A DNA stretch of 64,000 nt from Stutzerimonas frequens (GTDB lineage Bacteria; Pseudomonadota; Gammaproteobacteria; Pseudomonadales; Pseudomonadaceae): NCBI RefSeq assembly GCF_024448335.1, contig NZ_JAMOHM010000006.1, positions 186,001-250,000 on the forward strand, read 5' to 3'. This document shows, one piece after another, positions 50,540 through 60,754 of this stretch. Position numbers and translations under genes: made by a program. Numbering within the stretch: the stretch's first letter is position 1; each line of letters begins with the position of its first letter. The notes beneath the pieces are model-generated. The model was not told the origin of the DNA and ran no database searches. It worked only from the letters and a program-made list of their open reading frames with translations.

Positions 50540-50965
50540 TCAGGCCTTCAGCTGCTCGAGGCTGGCCGGGTCCGGCTGGCCTCGAAAGAACACCTCCAGC
50601 GCCTTGTCGAACAACGCCGGGTCCGGTGCGATGCAGGCGAACAATGTCATGCAGGAATGAAACTTCAGATCGTCCGGGCGGCCAAGAATCTGCAGTGCGC
50701 TGTCGCCTGCATGCGCGAGCATCGCTTCGGTACAGGCTTGCAAGCGAGGCCCCAGCAGCGCGTGTTGCAAATAGGCAAGGGCCTCGTCGCGCCCGGAAAT
50801 GGCATAGTGCTGCGCCATGGCGCTACGGCCGAGCCCACTCAGCTGCGGGAAGATGAACCACATCCAGTGCGTACGTTTGCGGCCGGCTCGCAGCTCCTGC
50901 AGAGCCTGTTCGTACACATCCTGCTGCGCATCGACAAACCGCTGCAGATCGAAGGGGTCGTTCAT
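50540..50965 (-). CDS. DUF1810 family protein
   Basis: A 141-residue DUF1810 protein: 'LQRFVDAQQDVYEQALQELR', 'KRTHWMWFIFPQLSGLGRS' and 'DDLKFHSCMTLFACIAP' are the family landmarks. Small alpha-helical cytosolic protein of unknown function, widespread in proteobacteria. It is convergent with the exported protein gene. Confidence 0.9.
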   Translation of the reverse strand: MNDPFDLQRFVDAQQDVYEQALQELRAGRKRTHWMWFIFPQLSGLGRSAMAQHYAISGRDEALAYLQHALLGPRLQACTEAMLAHAGDSALQILGRPDDLKFHSCMTLFACIAPDPALFDKALEVFFRGQPDPASLEQLKA

Positions 50966-51118
50966 GGGAACGTTTCGCTGCTCATGACTGGTGCAGCTAC
51001 GTTGCTACAGGACAATGTCGCTGACAACGGCCATCGGACGTCCGACAGCAGGCTTCGAGGCGCTGGAAGTCCACGGCGAGCCAGATTGGGCAGTAAAAGT
51101 AAAGAAGGCGCAACGAAA

Positions 51119-51150
51119 AAGCCCCCGGCTTCGCACGAAGTCGGGGGCTT
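51119..51150. terminator. Bidirectional terminator beside tRNA-Ser
   Basis: AAGCCCCCGGCTTC (51119-51132) pairs with GAAGTCGGGGGCTT (51137-51150), a 14-bp stem with one mismatch/wobble and a 4-base loop. A-runs and U-runs lie on both sides, so it can stop transcription from either direction. It ends the tRNA-Ser transcript on the minus strand. Confidence 0.85.
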
Positions 51151-51165
51151 TTCTTGAATCTAATC

Positions 51166-51255
51166 TGGCGGTGAGGGAGGGATTCGAACCCTCGATACGA
51201 TTTCTCGTATACACACTTTCCAGGCGTGCTCCTTCAACCGCTCGGACACCTCACC
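51166..51255 (-). tRNA. tRNA-Ser (GGA)
   Basis: A complete class II tRNA with a long variable arm. The acceptor stem pairs GGTGAGG at the 5' end (51255-51249) with CCTCACC (51176-51170), the discriminator is G, and CCA is encoded (51168-51166). The T arm reads GGGTTCGAATCCC. The anticodon loop CTGGAAA has anticodon GGA, which decodes UCC/UCU serine codons. The long variable stem (TACGAGAAATCGTA) is typical of tRNA-Ser. Confidence 0.95.
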
Positions 51256-51458
51256 GGATCGACGGAGGTTCATGTCCGTCGAGGCGCGCTAATGTAATCG
51301 AACGAATGCCCTTTGGCAAAAACTTTTTTAACTTATTCATGTGCTTAACAAATCCGCATCTCTCGGGTGATGGGCTGCACGTTCCGCTAGACTCACCTGC
51401 AGCCTCGGCGCTCGCCTGGGTTATGTTGAAGGCAAAGCGAGTGGAGCGAAGCTGTCCC

Positions 51459-52748
51459 ATGAGACTGACAGGTGAGTCAGGCAATCATCCCGATACCTTG
51501 TTGGTACCTACCCGACGCCGGGTGGCCGTGGCCAATCTTGAGTTGGGCATGTTCGTCTGCGAGCTGGATCGTCCATGGAGCGAAACGAATTTCGCCTTCC
51601 AGGGTTTTCCGTTGCTCACGCCCGACGAAGTGCGTGCCGTGCGCGAGCGCTGCCTGTACGTCTATGTCGACGACACGCGGCGGGTGCGGCTGCAGCATGG
51701 TGCAGCGGCCGCCGCCGTGGCGCCACGGCAGCGCAAGGCGCCGCAGCGATCGCGCCATGCGCTGGCCAGTGAGGTGGAAGAGGCGCGGGCGGCCTATCTG
51801 GATGGCGCCGGGCTGATCGAGCAGGTTCTCGCCGATGTGCAGCATGGTCGCGTGATCGACACCCGCGCCTGCCACGGCGTGGTCAAGCGCAACCTGGCGA
51901 GCATGCTGCGCAACGAAAGCGCGATGCTCTGGCTGATCCGCCTGAAGAGCAGGGACCTCTATACCAGCCTGCATTGCCTGTCCGTTTCGATCATGGCGAT
52001 GGGCTTCGGCAACCATCTCGGCTTGCCGGATGACAAGCTGCAGCTGTTGGGTATGGCCGGGCTGCTGCATGACGTCGGCAAGATGCGTATCGATCCGGAG
52101 ATTCTCAACAAGCCGGGCAAGCTCACCGCGGAAGAATTCGAGCTGATCAAGCGGCATCCGGCGTTCGGGCTGGAGGCGCTAAGTGCGCAACCGGGTGTGC
52201 CTGAGGTGGCGCTGCAGGCCGCCTATGGTCACCACGAACGGCTCGATGGTACGGGCTATCCGCTCGGCTCCGGGCCGGCGCAGATTTCGTACATGACGCG
52301 CATCATCACCATCGTCGATGCGTTCGACGCCATCACCAGTCATCGCGCCTACGACTACGCGCGGCCGGTGCAGTCGGCGTTCGAGATCCTGCGCAGTGCC
52401 AGTGGTGTGCAGTTCGACGAGGAGCTGGTGCGCGAATTCATTCGCTGGCTCGGTGCCTTCCCGGTCGGCACCCTGGTGGAGCTGCATACCGGCGAAGTGG
52501 CCGTGGTGGTCGAAAAGCACGAGCGGCTGCAGCTGCGTCCGCGGGTCGTGGTGCTGCGCAACGCGGCGAAGGAGCGCTGCACACCCCGCTATCTGGATCT
52601 GGCGCGAATCACCGTGGACGAGGAAGGCACGCCCTATCGCATTTCCGGCGGGCTGCCGGATGGCTCCTTCGGCCTGCATATCGCCGATCCGGAGCTGCAG
52701 TCGATCCTGCATCCGCAGGCGCTGGCCGAGTTCGATCCGGATGCCTGA
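51459..52748 (+). CDS. HD-GYP domain protein (cyclic-di-GMP phosphodiesterase family)
   Basis: A 429-residue protein. An N-terminal DUF3391-like region (about residues 15-80: VPTRRRVAVANLELGMFVCE) precedes the HD-GYP domain. Catalytic H204-D205 are in LLHDVGKM, and 'GHHERLDGTGYP' (about 257-268) supplies the GYP motif. Such enzymes hydrolyse cyclic-di-GMP and affect motility and biofilm. The frame is open upstream to 50991; the ATG at 51459 (MRLTGESG) is chosen, with one at 51423 as alternative. Confidence 0.9.
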   Translation: MRLTGESGNHPDTLLVPTRRRVAVANLELGMFVCELDRPWSETNFAFQGFPLLTPDEVRAVRERCLYVYVDDTRRVRLQHGAAAAAVAPRQRKAPQRSRHALASEVEEARAAYLDGAGLIEQVLADVQHGRVIDTRACHGVVKRNLASMLRNESAMLWLIRLKSRDLYTSLHCLSVSIMAMGFGNHLGLPDDKLQLLGMAGLLHDVGKMRIDPEILNKPGKLTAEEFELIKRHPAFGLEALSAQPGVPEVALQAAYGHHERLDGTGYPLGSGPAQISYMTRIITIVDAFDAITSHRAYDYARPVQSAFEILRSASGVQFDEELVREFIRWLGAFPVGTLVELHTGEVAVVVEKHERLQLRPRVVVLRNAAKERCTPRYLDLARITVDEEGTPYRISGGLPDGSFGLHIADPELQSILHPQALAEFDPDA

Positions 52749-52867
52749 GCGCTCCAGTCCGAGCGCATGTCGAGACGCAAAGCGTGACCGGTCGGTCGGT
52801 CATCGTGCTTTACCTGAACCCGGGTGCTGGGTAACGTCTGCGCACTTCAAGAACAAGGAATCTCGTC

Positions 52868-54918
<2,051 letters not shown>

Positions 54919-54927
54919 TCACTCTTC

Positions 54928-54951
54928 GCGCGGCGCCATGGGGCGTCGCGC
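54928..54951 (+). terminator. Hairpin after aruC at the site where aruFGDB is absent
   Basis: GCGCGGCGCC (54928-54937) pairs with GGCGTCGCGC (54942-54951), a 10-bp stem with one G-U pair and an ATGG loop, followed by TTCT. A weak terminator or stabiliser between aruC and the next gene. Confidence 0.55.
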
Positions 54952-54974
54952 TTCTACCAAACGAGAGAAATTCA

Positions 54975-55256
54975 ATGAGCGATAGCCTGCAACTGGTTCT
55001 GGAAGACGTCGATGGAACCCAATTGGAAACTTCCTGCACCCGTTTCGCCGTGGTCTGGCAGGGGCGCGAGGTGTGGATTCAGCAAGTCGGCAACGGTCAG
55101 CTGATGATCGGCGTGGACGTCGAGGATGGCGATACCGAGTACGCCAATCTGGTGCTGCGCCCGCTGGCGACCAACCTGGTCAGCCTGCAGCTGGAAATGG
55201 AGCCGGTCGAGGCCGATGACGACGAGCACGTCCACGGCCCGGACTGCAACCACTGA
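54975..55256 (+). CDS. Small conserved protein, often misannotated as 'topoisomerase II'
   Basis: A 93-residue acidic protein (LVLEDVDGTQLETSC, 'VWQGREVWIQQVGNGQLMIG') with a His-rich tail (DDDEHVHGPDCNH) that could bind metal. It matches the small gene lying between aruB and aruE in P. aeruginosa (PA0900-like). It has no relation to real topoisomerases. GAGAG lies before the ATG. Function unknown; it stays linked to aruE even though aruB is gone. Confidence 0.8.
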   Translation: MSDSLQLVLEDVDGTQLETSCTRFAVVWQGREVWIQQVGNGQLMIGVDVEDGDTEYANLVLRPLATNLVSLQLEMEPVEADDDEHVHGPDCNH

Positions 55257-55268
55257 CCGCAGGCCGGC

Positions 55269-56267
55269 ATGCTCGCCCTCGGCAAGCTGCTGGAGCTGAC
55301 CCTCGCCGGGCGTGAACCCTGCGAGAAGATCCAGCTCACCCCGCATGGGGTGAAGCTGCACTGGCTGGCGGAGGGCGCGCTGCTCGTTTCTCCGCCCGCC
55401 AGCGCCGACCTCGGCCTGGATCTGCTGGTGTCCGCCGGTGTTCATGGCAACGAACTCGTTCCCATCCATGTGCTGGACCGTCTGATCCGGGCGCTTGCCC
55501 GTGGCGATGTCAGGCCGCGCGCGCGGCTGTTGTTGCTGTTCGCCAACCCGGCAGCGGTGCGGCGGACGCAGCGGCTGGTCGACCATGACCTCAATCGGCT
55601 GTTCCGGGGCGCGCATGCCGACGTCTGGGGCAGCGAAGCCATCCGTGCAGCAGAGCTGGAGGCGTTGGTCAGCGGTTTCTTCGGCGACACAGGGCGCGTG
55701 CGTCGACACTACGATCTGCATTCGGCGATGCGTCCGTCGCGCCTTGCCCAGTTCGCCATCCGCCCCTGGTACGAGGACGAGCAGGCAACTGCCGAGGCGC
55801 TGGCCAGGCTGCAAGGGCTGGCCATCGACGCCGTGCTTGTGCAACGCCAGGCGACGAACACCTTCAGCGCGCTGACCGCCATGCGTCATGGCGCTGAGGC
55901 GTTCACGGTGGAGCTGGCCGAAGGCGAGGGCGAAGCGCTACCGGCTGCCGTCTCGCAGTTCGAGAACGGGCTGATCGCGATGATCGAGGGGCGGACATTG
56001 CCGGTCAGTACCGGGGCCGAGCTACAGCTGCTGCAGATTTCCCGCGAGATCATCAAGCGCAGCCCTCGGTTCCGGCTGTGCCTGCCAGCGGATATCGAGA
56101 ACTTCACGCCTCTGCCGCTCGGCAGCCTGCTGGCCGCGGATGATGGCGCGCGCTGGGTGGTCGACGAACCGGGGGCTCGCATCCTGTTTCCCATGGCCGA
56201 TGTCGCCGAAGGCCAGCGTGCGGCGCTGATCGTGGTGCCGCTGGAGCAAGCCGAAGCGGGGCAGTGA
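55269..56267 (+). CDS. aruE: Succinylglutamate desuccinylase
   Basis: A 332-residue zinc hydrolase of the AstE/AspA family, the last step of the arginine succinyltransferase pathway (N-succinylglutamate to glutamate and succinate). Zinc ligands are in 'SAGVHGNELVPIHV' (HxxE) and 'RRHYDLHSAMRPS' (His). 'VELAEGEGEALP' supplies the catalytic Glu region. It starts 12 bp after the small gene. With aruFGDB absent nearby, its in vivo role needs those genes elsewhere. Confidence 0.9.
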   Translation: MLALGKLLELTLAGREPCEKIQLTPHGVKLHWLAEGALLVSPPASADLGLDLLVSAGVHGNELVPIHVLDRLIRALARGDVRPRARLLLLFANPAAVRRTQRLVDHDLNRLFRGAHADVWGSEAIRAAELEALVSGFFGDTGRVRRHYDLHSAMRPSRLAQFAIRPWYEDEQATAEALARLQGLAIDAVLVQRQATNTFSALTAMRHGAEAFTVELAEGEGEALPAAVSQFENGLIAMIEGRTLPVSTGAELQLLQISREIIKRSPRFRLCLPADIENFTPLPLGSLLAADDGARWVVDEPGARILFPMADVAEGQRAALIVVPLEQAEAGQ

Positions 56268-56353
56268 GACATTCACTGCGGACATGCGCGGTTGCAATTG
56301 GCTGGCGGTGCCCATATCTAGCTCCATTCCCTTCGCGTTGTGTGCACTTCCTT

Positions 56354-57283
56354 ATGAGTACTGCTCTGTCCATTCGGCAGTTGACCAAGACCTACGGCAA
56401 CGGCTTCCAGGCCCTCAAGGGCATCGATCTCGATGTCGCCGAAGGCGACTTCTTCGCCTTGCTCGGGCCCAACGGCGCCGGCAAGTCCACCACCATCGGC
56501 ATCCTCTCGACCCTGGTGAACAAGAGTGGCGGCACGGTCAACGTGTTCGGCCATGACCTGGATCGCGATCCGTCTGGCCTCAAGCGCTGCCTGGGCGTGG
56601 TGCCGCAGGAATTCAACTTCAACCAGTTCGAGAAGGCCTTCGACATCCTGGTCACCCAGGCCGGTTACTACGGTATTCCGGCGAAGGTCGCCAAGGAGCG
56701 CGCCGAGCGCTACCTCAACCAGCTGGGGCTGTGGGACAAGCGCGACGTGTCCTCGCGCATGCTCTCCGGCGGCATGAAGCGCCGGCTGATGATCGCCCGC
56801 GCGCTGATCCATCAGCCGCGCCTGTTGATTCTCGACGAACCCACCGCAGGCGTGGATATCGAGCTGCGGCGGTCGATGTGGTCGTTCCTGACCGAGCTCA
56901 ACCGCGAGGGGATCACCATCATCCTCACCACCCACTACCTGGAAGAGGCCGAACAGCTGTGCCGCAACATCGGCATCATCGACCACGGCCAGATCGTCAA
57001 GAACACCAGCATGCGCGAGCTGCTCAAGCAGCTGCACGTGGAAACCTTCCTGCTCGACCTCAAGGAGTCGCAACTGGTGGCGCCCGAGCTGGGCAACTAT
57101 CCGTCGCGGCTGATCGACCATCACACCCTCGAGGTGCAGGTAGAGAAGAGCCAGGGCGTCACCGAGCTGTTCCGCCTGCTCGGCGCTCAGGGCATCGAGG
57201 TGCTGAGCCTGCGCAACAAGACCAACCGGCTGGAGGAGCTGTTCGTGTCGCTGGTGGAGAACAACCTGAAGGTGAAGTCATGA
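56354..57283 (+). CDS. ABC exporter ATP-binding protein (YadG-like)
   Basis: A 309-residue ABC ATPase. Walker A GPNGAGKST (about residue 36), Q-loop 'VVPQEFNFNQFE', signature 'SSRMLSGGMKRRLMIARAL', Walker B 'LLILDEPTAGVD', H-loop 'LTTHYLEEAE'. Family match is to the YadG/NodI export type. ATG 56354 (MSTALSIRQL) is chosen over an upstream in-frame Met. The stop overlaps the next start (ATGA), so it is coupled to its permease. Confidence 0.94.
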   Translation: MSTALSIRQLTKTYGNGFQALKGIDLDVAEGDFFALLGPNGAGKSTTIGILSTLVNKSGGTVNVFGHDLDRDPSGLKRCLGVVPQEFNFNQFEKAFDILVTQAGYYGIPAKVAKERAERYLNQLGLWDKRDVSSRMLSGGMKRRLMIARALIHQPRLLILDEPTAGVDIELRRSMWSFLTELNREGITIILTTHYLEEAEQLCRNIGIIDHGQIVKNTSMRELLKQLHVETFLLDLKESQLVAPELGNYPSRLIDHHTLEVQVEKSQGVTELFRLLGAQGIEVLSLRNKTNRLEELFVSLVENNLKVKS

Positions 57284-58059
57284 GCGGCGAACTGCGTCCC
57301 AACCTGGTCGCGCTGCAGACCATCGTGCAGCGCGAGATCCGTCGTTACACGCGCATCTGGCCGCAGACCCTGCTGCCCCCGGCGATCACCATGGTGCTGT
57401 ACTTCGTCATCTTCGGCAGCCTGATCGGCGCGCGGATTGGCGACATGGATGGCTTCAGCTACATGGACTACATCGTGCCGGGGCTGATCATGATGTCGGT
57501 GATCACCAACTCGTACAGCAACGTGGTATCGAGCTTCTTCAGCACCAAGTTCCAGCGCTCCATCGAGGAGCTGCTGGTCTCGCCGGTGTCGCCCCACGTC
57601 ATCGTCATAGGCTTCGCCCTGGGCGGCATCACCCGCGGGCTGGCGGTGGCGGTGATCGTGACGCTGCTGTCGATGTTCTTCACCGATCTGCAGGTGCATC
57701 ACCTGGGCGTGACGGTGCTGGTCATCACTCTGACCGCGAGCATTTTCGCCCTGGGCGGCTTCATCAACGCGGTTTTCGCGCGCAACTTCGACGATATCTC
57801 GATCATCCCGACCTTCGTGCTGACGCCGCTGACCTATCTGGGCGGGGTGTTCTATTCGATCAATCTGCTGTCGCCGTTCTGGCAGACGCTGTCGCTGGCC
57901 AACCCGGTGCTGCACATGGTCAATGCCTTCCGTTACGGCATCCTCGGCGTCTCGGATATTCGCATCGGTGTGGCGATTAGCTTCATGCTGGTGGCGGTGG
58001 CAGTGCTCTATCTGGTGTCCGTGCATTTGCTCAAGAGCGGGCGGGGTATGCGCCAGTAG
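57280..58059 (+). CDS. ABC exporter permease (YadH-like)
   Basis: A 259-residue ABC-2 type permease with six expected membrane helices ('PPAITMVLYFVIFGSLIG', 'VPGLIMMSVITNSYSNVVS', 'FVLTPLTYLGGVFYSINLL'). Partner of the ATPase before it; substrate unknown. It starts inside the ATPase stop (ATGA at 57280). A strong terminator follows. The order ATPase-permease-queF matches the P. aeruginosa PA2812-PA2806 region. Confidence 0.93.
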   Translation: MSGELRPNLVALQTIVQREIRRYTRIWPQTLLPPAITMVLYFVIFGSLIGARIGDMDGFSYMDYIVPGLIMMSVITNSYSNVVSSFFSTKFQRSIEELLVSPVSPHVIVIGFALGGITRGLAVAVIVTLLSMFFTDLQVHHLGVTVLVITLTASIFALGGFINAVFARNFDDISIIPTFVLTPLTYLGGVFYSINLLSPFWQTLSLANPVLHMVNAFRYGILGVSDIRIGVAISFMLVAVAVLYLVSVHLLKSGRGMRQ

Positions 58060-58100
58060 CCGGCGCTTCGTCCGTCTGCTGCGCCGATGGCGCTGAAAAG

Positions 58101-58134
58101 AACGCCGCGAAGCGCTAAACTTCGCGGCGTTTTT
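58101..58134 (+). terminator. Intrinsic terminator after the ABC operon
   Basis: AACGCCGCGAAG (58101-58112) pairs with CTTCGCGGCGTT (58120-58131), a 12-bp perfect stem followed by TTT. It ends 18 bp before the queF start, so queF must use a promoter in or before this element, or read-through. Confidence 0.9.
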
Positions 58135-58151
58135 CGTTCAGGTCCCTTCCG

Positions 58152-58982
58152 ATGCAGCATCCCGCCGAACATTCCCCGCTGGGCAAGTCCAGTGACTACG
58201 TTGCCACCTACAGCCCGCACCTCCTGTTCCCGATTCCACGGGCACCGAAGTGGGCCGAACTCGGGCTGACCGCCGAGACGCTACCCTATCAGGGCGTGGA
58301 CCTGTGGAACTGTTACGAGCTGTCCTGGCTGCTGCCGTCGGGCAAGCCGGTGGTGGCGATCGGCGAATTCGAGATTCCGGCCGACTCGCCGAACATCATC
58401 GAGTCCAAGTCGTTCAAGCTCTACCTAAATTCGCTGAACCAGTCGGTGTTCGAATCGCGGGAAGCGCTGCTGGAGCTGATGAGTGCCGATCTCTCGGCCG
58501 CTGCCGGCAAGCCGGTCAGGGTGCGCCTGCGCACGCTGGATGAAGTCGCCGCTGAAGGCGTCGCCACGTTGCCAGGGCGTTGCATCGACGAGCTGGACGT
58601 AGCCATCGAGCACTACGACCATCCGCGCCCCGAGCTGCTGGCATGCGATGCCGAGCGGGTGGTCGAGGAATCGCTGCACAGCCACCTGCTCAAATCCAAC
58701 TGCCCGGTCACCGGTCAGCCGGACTGGGGCAGTGTGGTGGTGGAGTATCGTGGTGCCGCGCTGCAGCCGGAGAGCCTGCTGGCCTATCTGGTGAGCTTCC
58801 GCCAGCATGCCGACTTCCACGAGCAGTGTGTGGAGCGCATCTTCCTCGATCTGCAGCGCCTGCTTCAGCCGGAGAAGCTCACCGTCTATGCGCGCTACGT
58901 GCGCCGTGGTGGACTGGACATCAATCCGTACCGCAGCACCGAGACGCTAGAGGTGGACAATCGTCGCCTGGTGCGCCAGTGA
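58152..58982 (+). CDS. queF: NADPH-dependent 7-cyano-7-deazaguanine reductase
   Basis: A 276-residue long-form QueF that reduces preQ0 to preQ1 for queuosine tRNA modification. The QueF signature '[11 protein letters not shown]' (84-94), nucleophile C184 in '[15 protein letters not shown]' and acid D191 are present. Length matches the YqcD-type enzyme of gammaproteobacteria. Cytosolic. Confidence 0.97.
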   Translation: MQHPAEHSPLGKSSDYVATYSPHLLFPIPRAPKWAELGLTAETLPYQGVDLWNCYELSWLLPSGKPVVAIGEFEIPADSPNIIESKSFKLYLNSLNQSVFESREALLELMSADLSAAAGKPVRVRLRTLDEVAAEGVATLPGRCIDELDVAIEHYDHPRPELLACDAERVVEESLHSHLLKSNCPVTGQPDWGSVVVEYRGAALQPESLLAYLVSFRQHADFHEQCVERIFLDLQRLLQPEKLTVYARYVRRGGLDINPYRSTETLEVDNRRLVRQ

Positions 58983-59021
58983 CGCGGCGGGTCGCGTTCA
59001 TGCCGCGACCCGGGACTTGCT

Positions 59022-59288
59022 TCAGATGCCCATGTTGGCCAGGGTCTGCATGATGTTGCGCAGGGTCATGGCCATGCTCGGATGGCTGACTTCGAAGCGC
59101 TCGACGGCCAGGTTGACGCCATCGACCAGCGAGTCGTTGTATTCGGTGCTGTCTTTGGTCGCCAGACGCGCTTCGATGTCTTGGGCGATGGCCTGCAGCG
59201 AGGCGCGCTCCTCGTCGGTCAGCGGCGTGTCCTGGGCCAGTTGATTACGCAGTTCTTCGAGCTGCGACTGCAGATCATGTTCCGGCAT
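59022..59288 (-). CDS. DUF4404 family protein
   Basis: An 88-residue helical protein: 'LQSQLEELRNQLAQ', 'LTDEERASLQAIAQDIEAR', then 'SLVDGVNLAVERFEVSHPSM'. Matches DUF4404 (putative toxin-regulator-like small proteins) as I remember it. Function unknown. It lies between convergent queF and divergent mlaA. Confidence 0.8.
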   Translation of the reverse strand: MPEHDLQSQLEELRNQLAQDTPLTDEERASLQAIAQDIEARLATKDSTEYNDSLVDGVNLAVERFEVSHPSMAMTLRNIMQTLANMGI

Positions 59289-59511
59289 CTTGCTTCCCTC
59301 TCATGGATTTACGGGCAACGAGCGTTGCTCTCGATACCCGAAGGTTAAACCAGCCGCTTGGCCTTGTCTGTGCCTTTGCGGGGCGAGCCCCGGCTGGATT
59401 GACGGCGGACAGGCGGCCTGTCCGGCTGACTGCCGCAAATCGAATGTTCGCTCTATACTGCGCGGTCTGCGTCGGTGCGCCGCGTGCACCAAAACTAGGG
59501 AGAAAACAGCA

Positions 59512-60210
59512 ATGCCCAAGATCGCAACGGCCTGGATCGCCGTGCTCAAGGCCAGTTTCGTCACCGTCGCCATGCTTGGCGCGAGCCATGCACTGGCTGC
59601 CGAAGAGGATCCGTGGGAAGGCGTCAACCGCGCGGTGTTCCGCTTCAACGATACCGTTGACACCTACACGCTCAAGCCCTTGGCCAAGGGCTATCAGAAG
59701 GTTACGCCGCAGTTCCTCGAAGACGGCATTGGCAATGTCTTCAGCAACCTCGGCGACGTGGTCGTGCTGGCCAACGATCTGCTGCAGGGCAAGGTCCGCG
59801 ACGCCGGCATCGACACCAGTCGGATCCTGTTCAACACCACCTTTGGCGTGCTCGGCTTCTTCGACGTCGCAACCCCCATGGGGCTGCACAAGAACGACGA
59901 GGATTTCGGTCAGACCCTGGGCGCCTGGGGATTGGGCAGCGGCCCCTACGTGGTGCTGCCGTTGCTGGGGCCGAGCACTGTGCGTGATGCAGCAGGTCGC
60001 GTGCCGGATGCGTTTCTCGAGCCCTATCCGCACATGGATCACGTGCCGACCCGGAACATCACACGGGGCGTCGATCTGATCGACACCCGCGCCGGCCTGC
60101 TTTCCGCCGAGAAGATGATTCGTGGCGATCGTTATATCTTCGTGCGCAATGCCTATCTGCAGAACCGTGAATTCCGGGTCAAGGATGGCGAGGTCGAAGA
60201 CGACTTCTGA
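59512..60210 (+). CDS. mlaA: MlaA/VacJ family outer-membrane lipid transport protein, no lipobox
   Basis: A 232-residue VacJ/MlaA protein that removes misplaced phospholipid from the outer leaflet with the Mla pathway. Signature 'DPWEGVNRAVFRFNDTVDTY' and 'LGSGPYVVLPLLGPSTVRDA' are present. The N-terminus is a signal peptide ending in SHALAAEE with no Cys, so it is not a lipoprotein as E. coli MlaA is. A -10-like TATACT lies about 55 bp upstream. ATG 59512 is the signal-peptide start. Confidence 0.93.
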   Translation: MPKIATAWIAVLKASFVTVAMLGASHALAAEEDPWEGVNRAVFRFNDTVDTYTLKPLAKGYQKVTPQFLEDGIGNVFSNLGDVVVLANDLLQGKVRDAGIDTSRILFNTTFGVLGFFDVATPMGLHKNDEDFGQTLGAWGLGSGPYVVLPLLGPSTVRDAAGRVPDAFLEPYPHMDHVPTRNITRGVDLIDTRAGLLSAEKMIRGDRYIFVRNAYLQNREFRVKDGEVEDDF

Positions 60211-60219
60211 GTTCAACCG

Positions 60220-60241
60220 CTGGCCGCGCCAGCGCGGCCAG
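60220..60241. terminator. Hairpin between convergent mlaA and pilZ genes
   Basis: CTGGCCGCG (60220-60228) pairs with CGCGGCCAG (60233-60241), a 9-bp perfect stem with a 4-base loop, 10 bp after mlaA. It may serve both converging genes. No clear U-run. Confidence 0.5.
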
Positions 60242-60259
60242 CAACGGGGCAGGGCGGCG

Positions 60260-60559
60260 TCAGCTCATCGAAAGGATGGCCAGCCCCAGGCTCTGGCGGC
60301 CATCATCGAGCTGAATCACGCGCACCACCTCTGTCTGTGCGTCCAGGCCCTTCAGCTCGCTGTGTTCGGATGGGATCAGCACGCGCACCTTGTCGCCCAT
60401 CTGCAGCTGCGTTCCGGCCAGGACTTGCATGCCGGTACTCGAGAGGTCGATACAGGTGCCGGCGAGTTTTGTATCGCCATGTTCCAGCGTGACGGCGGTT
60501 TCCACCCGCATCCTGATGAAATCGCGTTTTTCGCTGTAGTCACGGTCTTTCTGGCTCAT
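60260..60559 (-). CDS. PilZ domain protein
   Basis: A 99-residue single PilZ domain, a c-di-GMP-binding module. The ligand motif RxxxR is R12-DFI-R16 in 'KRDFIRMRVE', and DxSxxG is 'CIDLSSTGMQV'. Convergent with mlaA and divergent from rssB, as in P. aeruginosa PA2799. Function otherwise unknown; its target is not adjacent. Confidence 0.92.
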   Translation of the reverse strand: MSQKDRDYSEKRDFIRMRVETAVTLEHGDTKLAGTCIDLSSTGMQVLAGTQLQMGDKVRVLIPSEHSELKGLDAQTEVVRVIQLDDGRQSLGLAILSMS

Positions 60560-60754
60560 GGTTTCAACCTTTTATATATGGCTCGCTTGGTTCTTATAGC
60601 GCCCCTCAATTCGACCTGTAAAGCCGCCAGCCGGTCGGCTTGAAACCCCGATCGTATGGGAGTACCGTCTGCGCCTTGAAACGAACCCATGCCCAGCGTT
60701 CGCGCGGGGCCAATGCTTTCGCCAATCATCCTGGCGACACCGCCTGGTAGGAAC

